Below are positions 47,186 through 55,897 of a DNA stretch of 64,000 bases, piece by piece. The DNA lies in the NCBI GenBank assembly GCA_949740535.1, contig CATJHO010000108.1, forward strand, positions 1-64,000, written 5' to 3'. Numbering within the stretch: the first letter of the stretch is position 1; every line of letters begins with the position of its first letter. The DNA comes from an uncultured Lachnospiraceae bacterium (GTDB lineage Bacteria > Bacillota > Clostridia > Lachnospirales > Lachnospiraceae). Below the pieces are notes generated by a model, which saw nothing but the letters and a program-made list of their open reading frames with translations, was not told the DNA's origin and made no database searches. Both the position numbers and the translations under genes were made by a program.

Positions 47186-47836
47186 TCAACTCCCTTCCGT
47201 GGTAAATTTGCGGGCCAGTGCGGTCAGTTCCTCAAAACGGCCTTCTTCGATCAGCTTTTTATCCATCAGGCAGGAACCCACGCCTGCGCTCATACATCCA
47301 CTGTCCAGGAATTCCCGGAAATTGTGCTGATCGATATTGCCCACAGCCATCAGAGGAATGTGGCTTATAGGACCGCGGATGGCTTTTATGTAGGCGCTTC
47401 CCAGAAGCCCGGCAGGAAATACTTTTACAATATCCGCGCCCATGTCATAAGCTGCAGAAATCTCTGTGGGTGTGAGAGCGCCTGGAACACAGAGGATTCC
47501 CAGCTGTGAGGCACGTTCGATAATCTGGCGGTTTACGTTGGGGGCAAGAATAAATTCTGCGCCGGCTTCATAAGCCATTTCCAGCTGTTTAAGATTCATG
47601 ACAGTTCCGGCACCGATACACAGGCTGCCGGGTCCTTTTTCACGTACCAGACGGATTGCTTCTGCTGTTTTGTGATAAAACGCTTCTTTGCGTTGATCGA
47701 AGGTGATTTCCAACAGGCGGATGCCGCCTTGGGAAACAGCGTTTGCGGCAGATAGAATCTGCTGTGGTTCTATGCCGCGGCAGACAGCCACAATTTTGGA
47801 GGCTGTGATTTTTTCCATTACGATTTGTCTGCTCAT
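47186..47836 (-). CDS. KDPG/KDPGal aldolase (bifunctional 4-hydroxy-2-oxoglutarate aldolase type)
   Basis: IVAVCRGIEPQQ, IGAGTVMNLKQLE, FILAPNVN, VKVFPAGLLG. Confidence 0.92.
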   Translation of the reverse strand: MSRQIVMEKITASKIVAVCRGIEPQQILSAANAVSQGGIRLLEITFDQRKEAFYHKTAEAIRLVREKGPGSLCIGAGTVMNLKQLEMAYEAGAEFILAPNVNRQIIERASQLGILCVPGALTPTEISAAYDMGADIVKVFPAGLLGSAYIKAIRGPISHIPLMAVGNIDQHNFREFLDSGCMSAGVGSCLMDKKLIEEGRFEELTALARKFTTEGS

Positions 47837-47839
47837 GGT

Positions 47840-48832
47840 TTATTTCTCTTCTCCAATCTGAAAGATTACTTTGTAGGCGCCTTTTGGGACATCAAATCCC
47901 TTCCGGGCATCTTTGACAGGAAGAAAACAGTTCAAAATCTTTTCATAATTCTCATCTATGATCCGGCTTGCGGTTTCAAAATCATCCGGTGTGCAGTTGC
48001 GCACGAACTGGATGCTGAATTCCCGGAACATTCCTTTTTGAAAATCCATGACAGGCGGGACTTTATAGCCTGCGACAATAACGATACAGCCGCCGATGCG
48101 GACGGTATCCGGGAGTATGTCTGCCACAGTCTGATGCCCGGCGCAGTCGTACACAAAATCTGCGCCCCGGCCGCCGGTCCAGTCCATGACAGCCTGTACG
48201 CTGTCAGTTTGGCAGGAAATGGTATCAAATCCAAGTTCTGCAGCCAGCCGGATACGATCCGGCACCGGATCGGCAATGAGGATTCTTTCTGCACCAAATT
48301 TCTTCAGGGTAAGTCCGGTGGAGAGGCCGATAGCTCCGGCTCCGAAGATGACCACATCGGAACCTTTCTGCCAGCCTCCCTTACGAACCCCATGAACGGT
48401 AATTCCCACAGGCTCGATGAAAGCGGCGGCTTTGGGAGAGAGACCTGCAGGAACCGGATAGATCTTATCTTCAGGAACAGCCACATATTCTGCCATACCG
48501 CCGTCCAGATCGATTCCGATGAGCTTTAGATGCTCACAGATATGGATATCTCCTCTCTGACAGCATTCGCAGGCTCCGCAGTTCAGATAGGGGTATACGG
48601 TTACGAGGGTTCCCTCAGGAAAGCGGCTGGAGGAGCATATGTATCCGGAAAACTCATGTCCCAGGGTGAGTGGAGCTTTGGCCCGCGGGTGTCTGCCGTG
48701 ATAAATGGTCATATCCGAACCGCAGATACCGGCATAGGCAGTTTTTATCAGGGCCCAGCCCTTTGAAACCTGTGGTTTTTCCACTTCTTCCACTCCGATT
48801 TTGTCGATGCCCAGATAACGAATTGCTTTCAT
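47840..48832 (-). CDS. Zinc-binding alcohol/polyol dehydrogenase
   Basis: AGICGSDMTIYHGRHP, LGHEFSGYI, CGACECCQRGDIHICEHLKLIG, VVIFGAGAIGLS. Confidence 0.92.
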   Translation of the reverse strand: MKAIRYLGIDKIGVEEVEKPQVSKGWALIKTAYAGICGSDMTIYHGRHPRAKAPLTLGHEFSGYICSSSRFPEGTLVTVYPYLNCGACECCQRGDIHICEHLKLIGIDLDGGMAEYVAVPEDKIYPVPAGLSPKAAAFIEPVGITVHGVRKGGWQKGSDVVIFGAGAIGLSTGLTLKKFGAERILIADPVPDRIRLAAELGFDTISCQTDSVQAVMDWTGGRGADFVYDCAGHQTVADILPDTVRIGGCIVIVAGYKVPPVMDFQKGMFREFSIQFVRNCTPDDFETASRIIDENYEKILNCFLPVKDARKGFDVPKGAYKVIFQIGEEK

Positions 48833-48851
48833 ACAAATGCCTGTCCTTTCT

Positions 48852-49937
48852 TTAAATTTCTGTTACTTTTACAGCCCTGTTTTCAGAAACACTCTTTTCT
48901 ACAGCCAGTGCCAGCTTTAAAGCCATAAGGCCGTCCTGATAACCGACCGGGGGTTCCGTATCATTTAATATGGAAGATACAAAGGCTTTAACGGACTGGT
49001 AATTTCCATTGATGTAAAAATCTTTCAGAGCGAGTTTGCCAAGGTTGGAATAGTTGGGACGCAGAATTTCTACCGGAACAGAAAGCTCTGTTACAGCCTG
49101 GGTGCCTTTGTTGGCAAGCCCGGTGTCTGACGGAACAATAAGAGAGGGTTTCTGCCAGATAAAGTCACGTCCGTTTTCTGCAGAAACCATAGACCGGTCT
49201 CCCCGTACTTCTACGTATTCCATACCGTAACCGCAGACCCAGGAACCCAGGGAACCGAAGGTCATGCTGCCTACACAGCCGTTTTCGAATCTGGCAGTAA
49301 CAGCGAAGGTATGGCGTCCCGGCTGCTCTTCATAGCGGTATGCAAAAACTTCTTCCACCTCCCCCACAAGATACCGGGCCAGATCAAAGAAATGACAGGA
49401 GCCTGTCCGCAGCAGATCCGTCTCATTGGAACGGTAGCCGCCGATGAATTTTGCGATAAAGGCATTGGGATGGCCGAATGCTTCAGATGTAATGGCTTTT
49501 TTCATATCATGGTATGCCAGGTTGAAGCGTTTGTTAAAGGAGACACCGATTTTCCGGCCCCGGCTTCTGGCAGCCTCATAAAGATCCTGTAAATCCTCTA
49601 ATTCTGTACCAAGAGGCTTTTCCGTGTATACGTGCAGTCCGGCCTCCACACACTGTCTGGCCAGTTTTGCCTGTAGAGATGCAATGGTTACAACAAAAGC
49701 ACAGTCTGCCTCCACTTCAGAGAGCATCTGATCCAGATTGAGATAGACTCTGGAGACTCCCAGACGCTTTGCCGCATATTCTGCCCGATCCGGATTCAAG
49801 TCGCACACAGCAGCGATTTCCACTTCGTCCAGGTAGGAAACAGCATTATGGATCATATTTACCGCTTGTTCTCCACAGCCTGCCAGTACAGCACGTACAC
49901 GTTTTTCGGCTTTTTCGATTCCTTCATATAAATACAT
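48852..49937 (-). CDS. Gfo/Idh/MocA family oxidoreductase
   Basis: VRAVLAGCGEQAVNMIH, AVCDLNPDRAEYAAKRLGV, HVYTEKPLGTELEDL. Confidence 0.92.
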   Translation of the reverse strand: MYLYEGIEKAEKRVRAVLAGCGEQAVNMIHNAVSYLDEVEIAAVCDLNPDRAEYAAKRLGVSRVYLNLDQMLSEVEADCAFVVTIASLQAKLARQCVEAGLHVYTEKPLGTELEDLQDLYEAARSRGRKIGVSFNKRFNLAYHDMKKAITSEAFGHPNAFIAKFIGGYRSNETDLLRTGSCHFFDLARYLVGEVEEVFAYRYEEQPGRHTFAVTARFENGCVGSMTFGSLGSWVCGYGMEYVEVRGDRSMVSAENGRDFIWQKPSLIVPSDTGLANKGTQAVTELSVPVEILRPNYSNLGKLALKDFYINGNYQSVKAFVSSILNDTEPPVGYQDGLMALKLALAVEKSVSENRAVKVTEI

Positions 49938-49961
49938 AAGAGTCTGTCCTTTCTGGTGAAA

Positions 49962-50408
49962 TTAGGATATGGGCAGTTTCAGTACGATCTTCCGGTAGGG
50001 GCTGCTCTGCCTGTTTACTGCACCACGGCATTTGTGAGCATCCTGAGGAAAGAGAACATAGAACATGCCTGGTGTGGCTCTATAGGCTTTGCCGCTGCCT
50101 TTATAGAATACAAAATCCGTTTCTTCTTCGTAGGGAGTATCGATTTCCAGCTGTTCGGCTTCTTCCCATTCGAAAACTTCCTGGCCGGAGAAGACAAACT
50201 GAACATCCAGAAACTTCCGGTGGGTCTCCATACGATCGCTGGTGATATCATAGGTACTGCCTTCCTGTACCATGGCATACATATCTGTTTTGGTATGGTA
50301 GGTACCTGCCGGTTTGTCCAGCAGTGTCTGTACAAAGGCCATGCCTTCCTCAAGGCCGGGCACTGCATTTACATATGTATGGTAGTTTTTATAGTAATCT
50401 AATATCAT
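49962..50408 (-). CDS. YhcH/YjgK/YiaL family protein
   Basis: HRKFLDVQFVFSGQEVFEW, MFYVLFPQDAHKCRGAV, YRKIVLKLPI. Confidence 0.87.
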   Translation of the reverse strand: MILDYYKNYHTYVNAVPGLEEGMAFVQTLLDKPAGTYHTKTDMYAMVQEGSTYDITSDRMETHRKFLDVQFVFSGQEVFEWEEAEQLEIDTPYEEETDFVFYKGSGKAYRATPGMFYVLFPQDAHKCRGAVNRQSSPYRKIVLKLPIS

Positions 50409-50420
50409 AGTTGAATCTCC

Positions 50421-51353
50421 TTAATTGTCGTAGGGAAGACCTGCCAGATCAAAGATATGCATCAGGTATTCCCGGATTTCCTGTTCCAGTTTCCACATAT
50501 CATTTCCCATATGAGCCCGGACCTCCACAGCCACATGGGTATGCCCGATTCCGGATACCGGTTCCTGAGCTGCCACGCGCTTTAACAGTTCGACGCTGAT
50601 ACGGGGAGTGAGACAGCCTTCATTTCTGTATTCCGGTGCAGAGCCAAGCTCCATATGATGATCGCCATAACAGGGATGAGCAGGGTCGGTGATACAGTTG
50701 CAGAGATGGAATTGAGCAAGGAAGGGAAGCGCGGCTTCCAGAGATTCCATAAGATCAATTCCAGCCAGAGCTTCATGGGCACTGTCCCAGTGGATATAAA
50801 AGGCCGGACATTCTTTCTTAAGCTCTTTGAACCAGTCCACTACCTCGTGGATAGGTCCCATCAGCTGTTTTTTGTGGGCATACCTATCCAGGGGTTCGAA
50901 AGTCAGATGCAGTCCCGGATAGTTCTCTGCCTCTGCGCTGATTTGGCAGAAGGAATCATAGAGGGCTTTCTTGGCATCCTCTCTTTTATCTGGCTCCACA
51001 TCCGGTCCGGAGGGAAGCCCCATGTGATATCCGCCCATTTCTGCGGAGACAGAGAGCATTTCTTTGGCGAATGCTACAGACTTTCTGCGCAGCTCCGGAT
51101 CCAGAGAGGAAAGATTGTATCCCTTTTCATTGATGTTTGGAGAAGCCCAGACTGTCAGCTGATATTGTTTGGCGCTGACAATCTCCCGGAGAGTCTGTTG
51201 ATTGTTCCGATCAAAGATCAGGGGCATTTCAATTCCCTTATAAAAATTAAGTCTGCTTACATCCCGCAGGATTTTCTGTACGAAGAAATCCTCGTTACTT
51301 ACAGCGGGCATGAAAATTTCCAGTAAATGCAGGGATGGCAATATAGTCTGCAT
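50421..51353 (-). CDS. Sugar phosphate isomerase/epimerase-like TIM barrel
   Basis: LHLTFEPLDRYAHKKQLMGP, FYIHWDSAHEALAGID. Confidence 0.82.
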   Translation of the reverse strand: MQTILPSLHLLEIFMPAVSNEDFFVQKILRDVSRLNFYKGIEMPLIFDRNNQQTLREIVSAKQYQLTVWASPNINEKGYNLSSLDPELRRKSVAFAKEMLSVSAEMGGYHMGLPSGPDVEPDKREDAKKALYDSFCQISAEAENYPGLHLTFEPLDRYAHKKQLMGPIHEVVDWFKELKKECPAFYIHWDSAHEALAGIDLMESLEAALPFLAQFHLCNCITDPAHPCYGDHHMELGSAPEYRNEGCLTPRISVELLKRVAAQEPVSGIGHTHVAVEVRAHMGNDMWKLEQEIREYLMHIFDLAGLPYDN

Positions 51354-51371
51354 AGGGTGTTCCTCCTAAGT

Positions 51372-52874
51372 TTAACGTTCTGCAGTTTTTTTCTTAGCAA
51401 TCCGATCGCTGACAAAGGGCCATAAAGAAGCAAAAAGACACAGGAAAATCAAAAGAATTGAGATCGGAGTGGAAAACAGCATTTTCACAGAGCTGCCGGA
51501 GAGCATCATGGTTCTGCGCAGATTGGTCTCGCACATTTTTCCCAACAGAAGCCCCAGGATCAAGGGACCTAAGGGATAATCGTATTTGCGGAAGAAGAAC
51601 CCTGTGATTCCGGCGGTAAACATGATAATTACATCCATAAAGTTCCGGTTCATGGAATAAGCGCCAATGCAGCAGATCATAAGGACTGCCATCTGAATAT
51701 ACTGATTTTTAATGCTCAGCAGCTTGATACATGCCTTGGCAGACAAGAGACCGATAGGCAGAATAAGCAGATTGGCCACAATCATAATGATGTAAAGTCT
51801 GCATACGAAGCTGGCGCTGTTATTCAAGAGTGTCGGTCCGGTTACCATACCGTACATGGTGAGAGCGCCAAGCAGAACGGCAGTATTGCCGTCTCCGGGG
51901 ATGCCAAGGGCCAGAGCAGTGGTGAGCGCTCCGCCGATGGAAGCATTATTGGATGCACAGGTAGCAGCAAGGCCTTCCACAGAGCCGTCACCGAATTCAT
52001 CGGGATGCCGTGAGACACGCTTTGACACATCCCAGGAGATAAGAGCTGAAATATCTCCGCCGGTACCAGGAATAATTCCTACAATTACACCGATAACGGA
52101 TCCGATGATACCTGGAAGAGCCATCCGCTTGTGCTCGGCTTTGGTAGGAAGTACACGCTCCCGCTCTTTCAGATCCGCAATATTTCTGGGGGCGTCATCT
52201 TCTTTTTTGTGTTCAAAAATCTGGAACAGCATTTCTCCTACGCCAAAAAGGCCGATCATGACGGGAATAAATGCAATGCCGTCCAGCAGCGCTGTATTGT
52301 TTCCAATGAAGCGTTTGCTTCCCAGCAGTGGATCCAGGCCCACCGTGCTTAAAAGCATCCCAAGGATGCCTACGATCAGTCCTTTTGCCAGGGAAGTATG
52401 AGAGATGCTGATCATCATACAGAGGCCGAAGAGGGCCAGCCAGAAGTACTCCGGGGAACCGAAATTCAGAGCAAGACGGGCCAGGGGCTCACAGGCAGCC
52501 ATCAGAACAATGGTGGAGAACAGGCCGCCGAATACAGAATAAAGGGTGTTGACGCCCAGGGCAAAGCCGGTTCTTCCGCTTCTGGAAATTTTGTATCCGT
52601 CAAAGGTTGTGGCAATGGATGCCGGTGTTCCCGGAGTGTTGATTGCAATGGCTGAGATGCCGCCGGAAAAGATGGCAGAATTGTAGACGCCCAGCAGCAT
52701 GGCAAAACCATAAGTGGAATCCAGCTTGAAGGTAAGAGGCGTAATGAGGGAAATTGCCATAACAGAGGTCAGTCCGGGCAGGGTTCCCACCACCATGCCC
52801 ACCAGTACGCCAAGCAGAACACAGAGCAGACAGCCAGGTGTAAAAACGCTTTGTATTGCCGATAAATAACTCAT
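51372..52874 (-). CDS. tctA: Tripartite tricarboxylate transporter permease TctA
   Basis: LGVLVGMVVGTLPGLTSVMAISLITPLTF, GIIPGTGGDISALISWDVSKR. Confidence 0.94.
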   Translation of the reverse strand: MSYLSAIQSVFTPGCLLCVLLGVLVGMVVGTLPGLTSVMAISLITPLTFKLDSTYGFAMLLGVYNSAIFSGGISAIAINTPGTPASIATTFDGYKISRSGRTGFALGVNTLYSVFGGLFSTIVLMAACEPLARLALNFGSPEYFWLALFGLCMMISISHTSLAKGLIVGILGMLLSTVGLDPLLGSKRFIGNNTALLDGIAFIPVMIGLFGVGEMLFQIFEHKKEDDAPRNIADLKERERVLPTKAEHKRMALPGIIGSVIGVIVGIIPGTGGDISALISWDVSKRVSRHPDEFGDGSVEGLAATCASNNASIGGALTTALALGIPGDGNTAVLLGALTMYGMVTGPTLLNNSASFVCRLYIIMIVANLLILPIGLLSAKACIKLLSIKNQYIQMAVLMICCIGAYSMNRNFMDVIIMFTAGITGFFFRKYDYPLGPLILGLLLGKMCETNLRRTMMLSGSSVKMLFSTPISILLIFLCLFASLWPFVSDRIAKKKTAER

Positions 52875-52927
52875 ATCATCACCTTATAAACCCTTCTTAT
52901 ATCATTTTGGCTTTCTATATGGGAATT

Positions 52928-53422
52928 TTAATATATATTCAGCCTTACTTTGAGAAAAACTGCGAACATTACATAAAGCACGCCTGTGACGCCTGCTGAG
53001 TAGAGAATGGAAAATACCAGTTTCTCTCTGAAAATCATACATTGCAGGAACATAAAGATAAAACCTGCGGCCAGGAAGGGAATGAAGTTCCAAAGGACAA
53101 GAAACAGCGCCAGATCTGCCAGAATAAACAGCGTCCGGATACAGCTCTGCCTGCGGTCTTCGTCTGCCAGGATGCCGGCAAAGGCTTTTGCAGGATTTTT
53201 GAAGGACTGAATGATAATGATAACAGCCAGAAGCATGATGGATCCGCAGGCAAGGTTTGGAAAAAGTCTGGATCCCGGATCTCCGGCAGGAGCCGAAGCT
53301 TTCAGAGTAGTGTTGGCAATGTACATGGTTATGCCTGCCGCAATTAAGAAAATCAAGCCAATGACTGTGTTTCCATTTACTTTTTTCATAGGATGCCTTT
53401 CTATTGGAAGAGGGCGCCGCAA
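52928..53422 (-). CDS. tctB: Tripartite tricarboxylate transporter small subunit TctB
   Basis: 4-TM ORF, GSRLFPNLACGSIMLLAVIIIIQSF, between tctA and tctC. Confidence 0.85.
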   Translation of the reverse strand: MRRPLPIERHPMKKVNGNTVIGLIFLIAAGITMYIANTTLKASAPAGDPGSRLFPNLACGSIMLLAVIIIIQSFKNPAKAFAGILADEDRRQSCIRTLFILADLALFLVLWNFIPFLAAGFIFMFLQCMIFREKLVFSILYSAGVTGVLYVMFAVFLKVRLNIY

Positions 53423-53454
53423 AGAGATTTTGTGGCAGCCCTCCGATCAATCAA

Positions 53455-54549
53455 TTATTCTGCAACAATACCAAGATCAGAAATCAGCTGAGAATAGTAA
53501 GTATAGTCAGCAGCAGCCATTTCCAAAAACTCCTCCGGGCTGAAATATGTGCTGTCACAGCCGCGGCCGTCACAGAATGCAATGTAGTCCTCGCTTTCAA
53601 AAGCAGTCTTCAAAGCGTCCTGAAGAACGGTAAGAGCAGCATCGTCCACACCCTGGGGAGCAAGAAAACCTACCCAGCAGATTACATTTGCGTCATAACC
53701 CTGCTCTGCGGTTGTTGGAACATCCGGGAGTACGGAACTTCTTTCCTCGCTGAAAGAAGCAAGACACTTCAGATCGCCGGATTCTACATAGGAGTAGCCT
53801 TCACAGGTGCCAACAACGGCTGCGTCAATTTCTTTTCCCAGAAGAGCGGTCATAGCGCCGGTCGCTCCGTCGTAGGGAACATGCGTTACTTCAATATCTG
53901 CTTTATCCGCCAGTACACATGCGCCGATGTGCCAGATAGAGCCGATACCAGAGTTGGCAACCTGAACCTTGCCGGGATTTTCCTTGCAGTAGTTTACAAA
54001 ATCTTCCAATGTGTCATAGGGGGCGTCTGCAGGAACATACAGCGCTGCAGGCCAGGACATTCCGCATCCCAGAAGAGAAACGTCTTCCGGATTCAACTCC
54101 GCATAGCCGAGAGCTTCGATCATGGAGAGCTCCACAGGAGCAGTGCCGATGGTATAACCGTCAGGTTTGGAATTTTGCACGAACTGCATGCCGACAGATC
54201 CGGAACCGCCGGTTTTGTTTTCTACGGTTACGGACCAGCCCTGCTGATCCTGCAGGACCTGTGCGACTTGTCTTGCAAGAGCATCGCTTCCGCCGCCTTC
54301 TTTGGCGTGACAGATGATGTTCACCGTGTCTTCCGGGAAGCTGGTGTCTGCTGATGGAGTCTCGGCCCCCTGTTCAGCGGGAGCTTCGGTTTCCTGTTCC
54401 TGGGGTGCTGCCGGCTGTTCCGGTGAGGATGAACTGCATGCAGTCAAAGCGAACATCAGGGATGCTGCACATGTGAGGGAAATAACCTTTGCTAATCTCT
54501 TTTTCATACTTTTTCTCCTTTTTCTTTTTATTCTCTTTTGCATACGCAA
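53455..54549 (-). CDS. tctC: TctC/BUG substrate-binding lipoprotein
   Basis: Lipobox MFALTAC; NIICHAKEGGGSDALARQVAQVLQDQQGWSVTVENKTGGSGSVGMQ. Confidence 0.94.
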   Translation of the reverse strand: MRMQKRIKRKRRKSMKKRLAKVISLTCAASLMFALTACSSSSPEQPAAPQEQETEAPAEQGAETPSADTSFPEDTVNIICHAKEGGGSDALARQVAQVLQDQQGWSVTVENKTGGSGSVGMQFVQNSKPDGYTIGTAPVELSMIEALGYAELNPEDVSLLGCGMSWPAALYVPADAPYDTLEDFVNYCKENPGKVQVANSGIGSIWHIGACVLADKADIEVTHVPYDGATGAMTALLGKEIDAAVVGTCEGYSYVESGDLKCLASFSEERSSVLPDVPTTAEQGYDANVICWVGFLAPQGVDDAALTVLQDALKTAFESEDYIAFCDGRGCDSTYFSPEEFLEMAAADYTYYSQLISDLGIVAE

Positions 54550-54558
54550 ATAAGATTC

Positions 54559-55605
54559 TTATTCTTCACAGTGGTAGAATGCCAATTGCTTTGCTCCGTG
54601 ATTGGCTGCAATAATCTCTGCACAGCTGTTATAATCATGTACGAGAATCTGTGCCGGAGCCTGTCCGGCATCAATGACAATCTTCTTAAAGAGCTGCATC
54701 CTTCCATCTTCTGCTGTGTGGAACCGATATAGAATCAGTTCTTTATTCCCGCCCCGGCTTCCGGTGATAAGGGCCGGATGCCCAAGAAAGCTTCCGCCCC
54801 ACAGCACATGGCCGAAATCTAAATCGTACTCCAGCATTCGCTCATATCCATGTCCCAGATCTTTGAACAGGACGGCTTTACTGCCGTGGAATCCTTCAAT
54901 TACGGCGAGTTCCTCACGGCCGTCGCCATCCAAATCCCATACGACGATATCGCTTGTGGGAACATCTATGAGCCGTTCGGTCTTCCAGACACCCTCCTGG
55001 CGGGAAGAGCGGAAGACACCTTCCGTACCGCCAAAATACAGATCGTCATATCCGTCTGGATTTTCTTTCACAAACATGGCATGGTGTTTGTTGACGCCGT
55101 CCCAGATCTGTTCCATGGAAATATGGGATTCTCCTCTGTGGTAAGCGCCTATTTCCATGGTGCCGGAGGTGGACCAGTCTTCAGGCTCCGTTTTGGACTT
55201 GCAGAGCCTGCCTGCGGCAAGATAGGTGCCGTCCGGTTCTTTTAACTGTGCAATCCGATGGACATAGGGAACCTCAGCTACAACTTCGCGCGCCGCTGCC
55301 TGATAACCGCCGGCACATCGTCCGAGTTCCACCCGCACGATTTTGGCCGTGGCAGATTGAAAGACGGGATAAAATTCTTCAATGCAGAACATGGCATTTT
55401 CGCCTGCGCTGTTTATGACGGCCATAACGCCGCCGGGGCCGCCATGAATGGGAAAGGATTTTTTTGTCTGTGCATCAATCAGATAGAGAGGGCCTCCGGG
55501 ATCTTCCGATGCTGCTCCATAAAAAAGATGTCCCTCCAGCCATACATCGCCTACTGCATAGAGGCCCGGTATCTGGTCCTGCAAAATGGTTTTTTCAATA
55601 TTCAT
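54559..55605 (-). CDS. VCBS/FG-GAP repeat-like protein of unknown function
   Basis: VVWDLDGDGREELAVIEGF beta-propeller-like segment; no obvious signal peptide; end of tct operon. Confidence 0.6.
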   Translation of the reverse strand: MNIEKTILQDQIPGLYAVGDVWLEGHLFYGAASEDPGGPLYLIDAQTKKSFPIHGGPGGVMAVINSAGENAMFCIEEFYPVFQSATAKIVRVELGRCAGGYQAAAREVVAEVPYVHRIAQLKEPDGTYLAAGRLCKSKTEPEDWSTSGTMEIGAYHRGESHISMEQIWDGVNKHHAMFVKENPDGYDDLYFGGTEGVFRSSRQEGVWKTERLIDVPTSDIVVWDLDGDGREELAVIEGFHGSKAVLFKDLGHGYERMLEYDLDFGHVLWGGSFLGHPALITGSRGGNKELILYRFHTAEDGRMQLFKKIVIDAGQAPAQILVHDYNSCAEIIAANHGAKQLAFYHCEE

Positions 55606-55897
55606 AATTCCTCCTTCCTTATTTTTTATTCGGTTTCCCTACTACCGTTGTTCGTATTTAAGAACTCTATTTCTTTATAGGAACATTATAGCGTCGAGCG
55701 GTTCGTTTGTAAATGTGATAATTTACTAAAAATTTTTATAAAAATTTGTAACAAAGTTACAGAGAATTTTGAAACTGCAAAAATTTTTAAAAACAGATAT
55801 TGCGTAAAATGGCGGAAGATTGACAGAAAGCTGAAGAAGGGAGTATAATAAATTAGTTTTGGTATCTGTGGGATCAAAGAGCAGCAGGATATGGAAA

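Noticed and set aside
46178-47509. 443-aa plus-strand ORF opposite dgoK and the aldolase gene
   Set aside because: Antisense to two well-supported enzymes; translation is Cys/Phe/Gly-rich without domain signatures; an artefact of codon bias.
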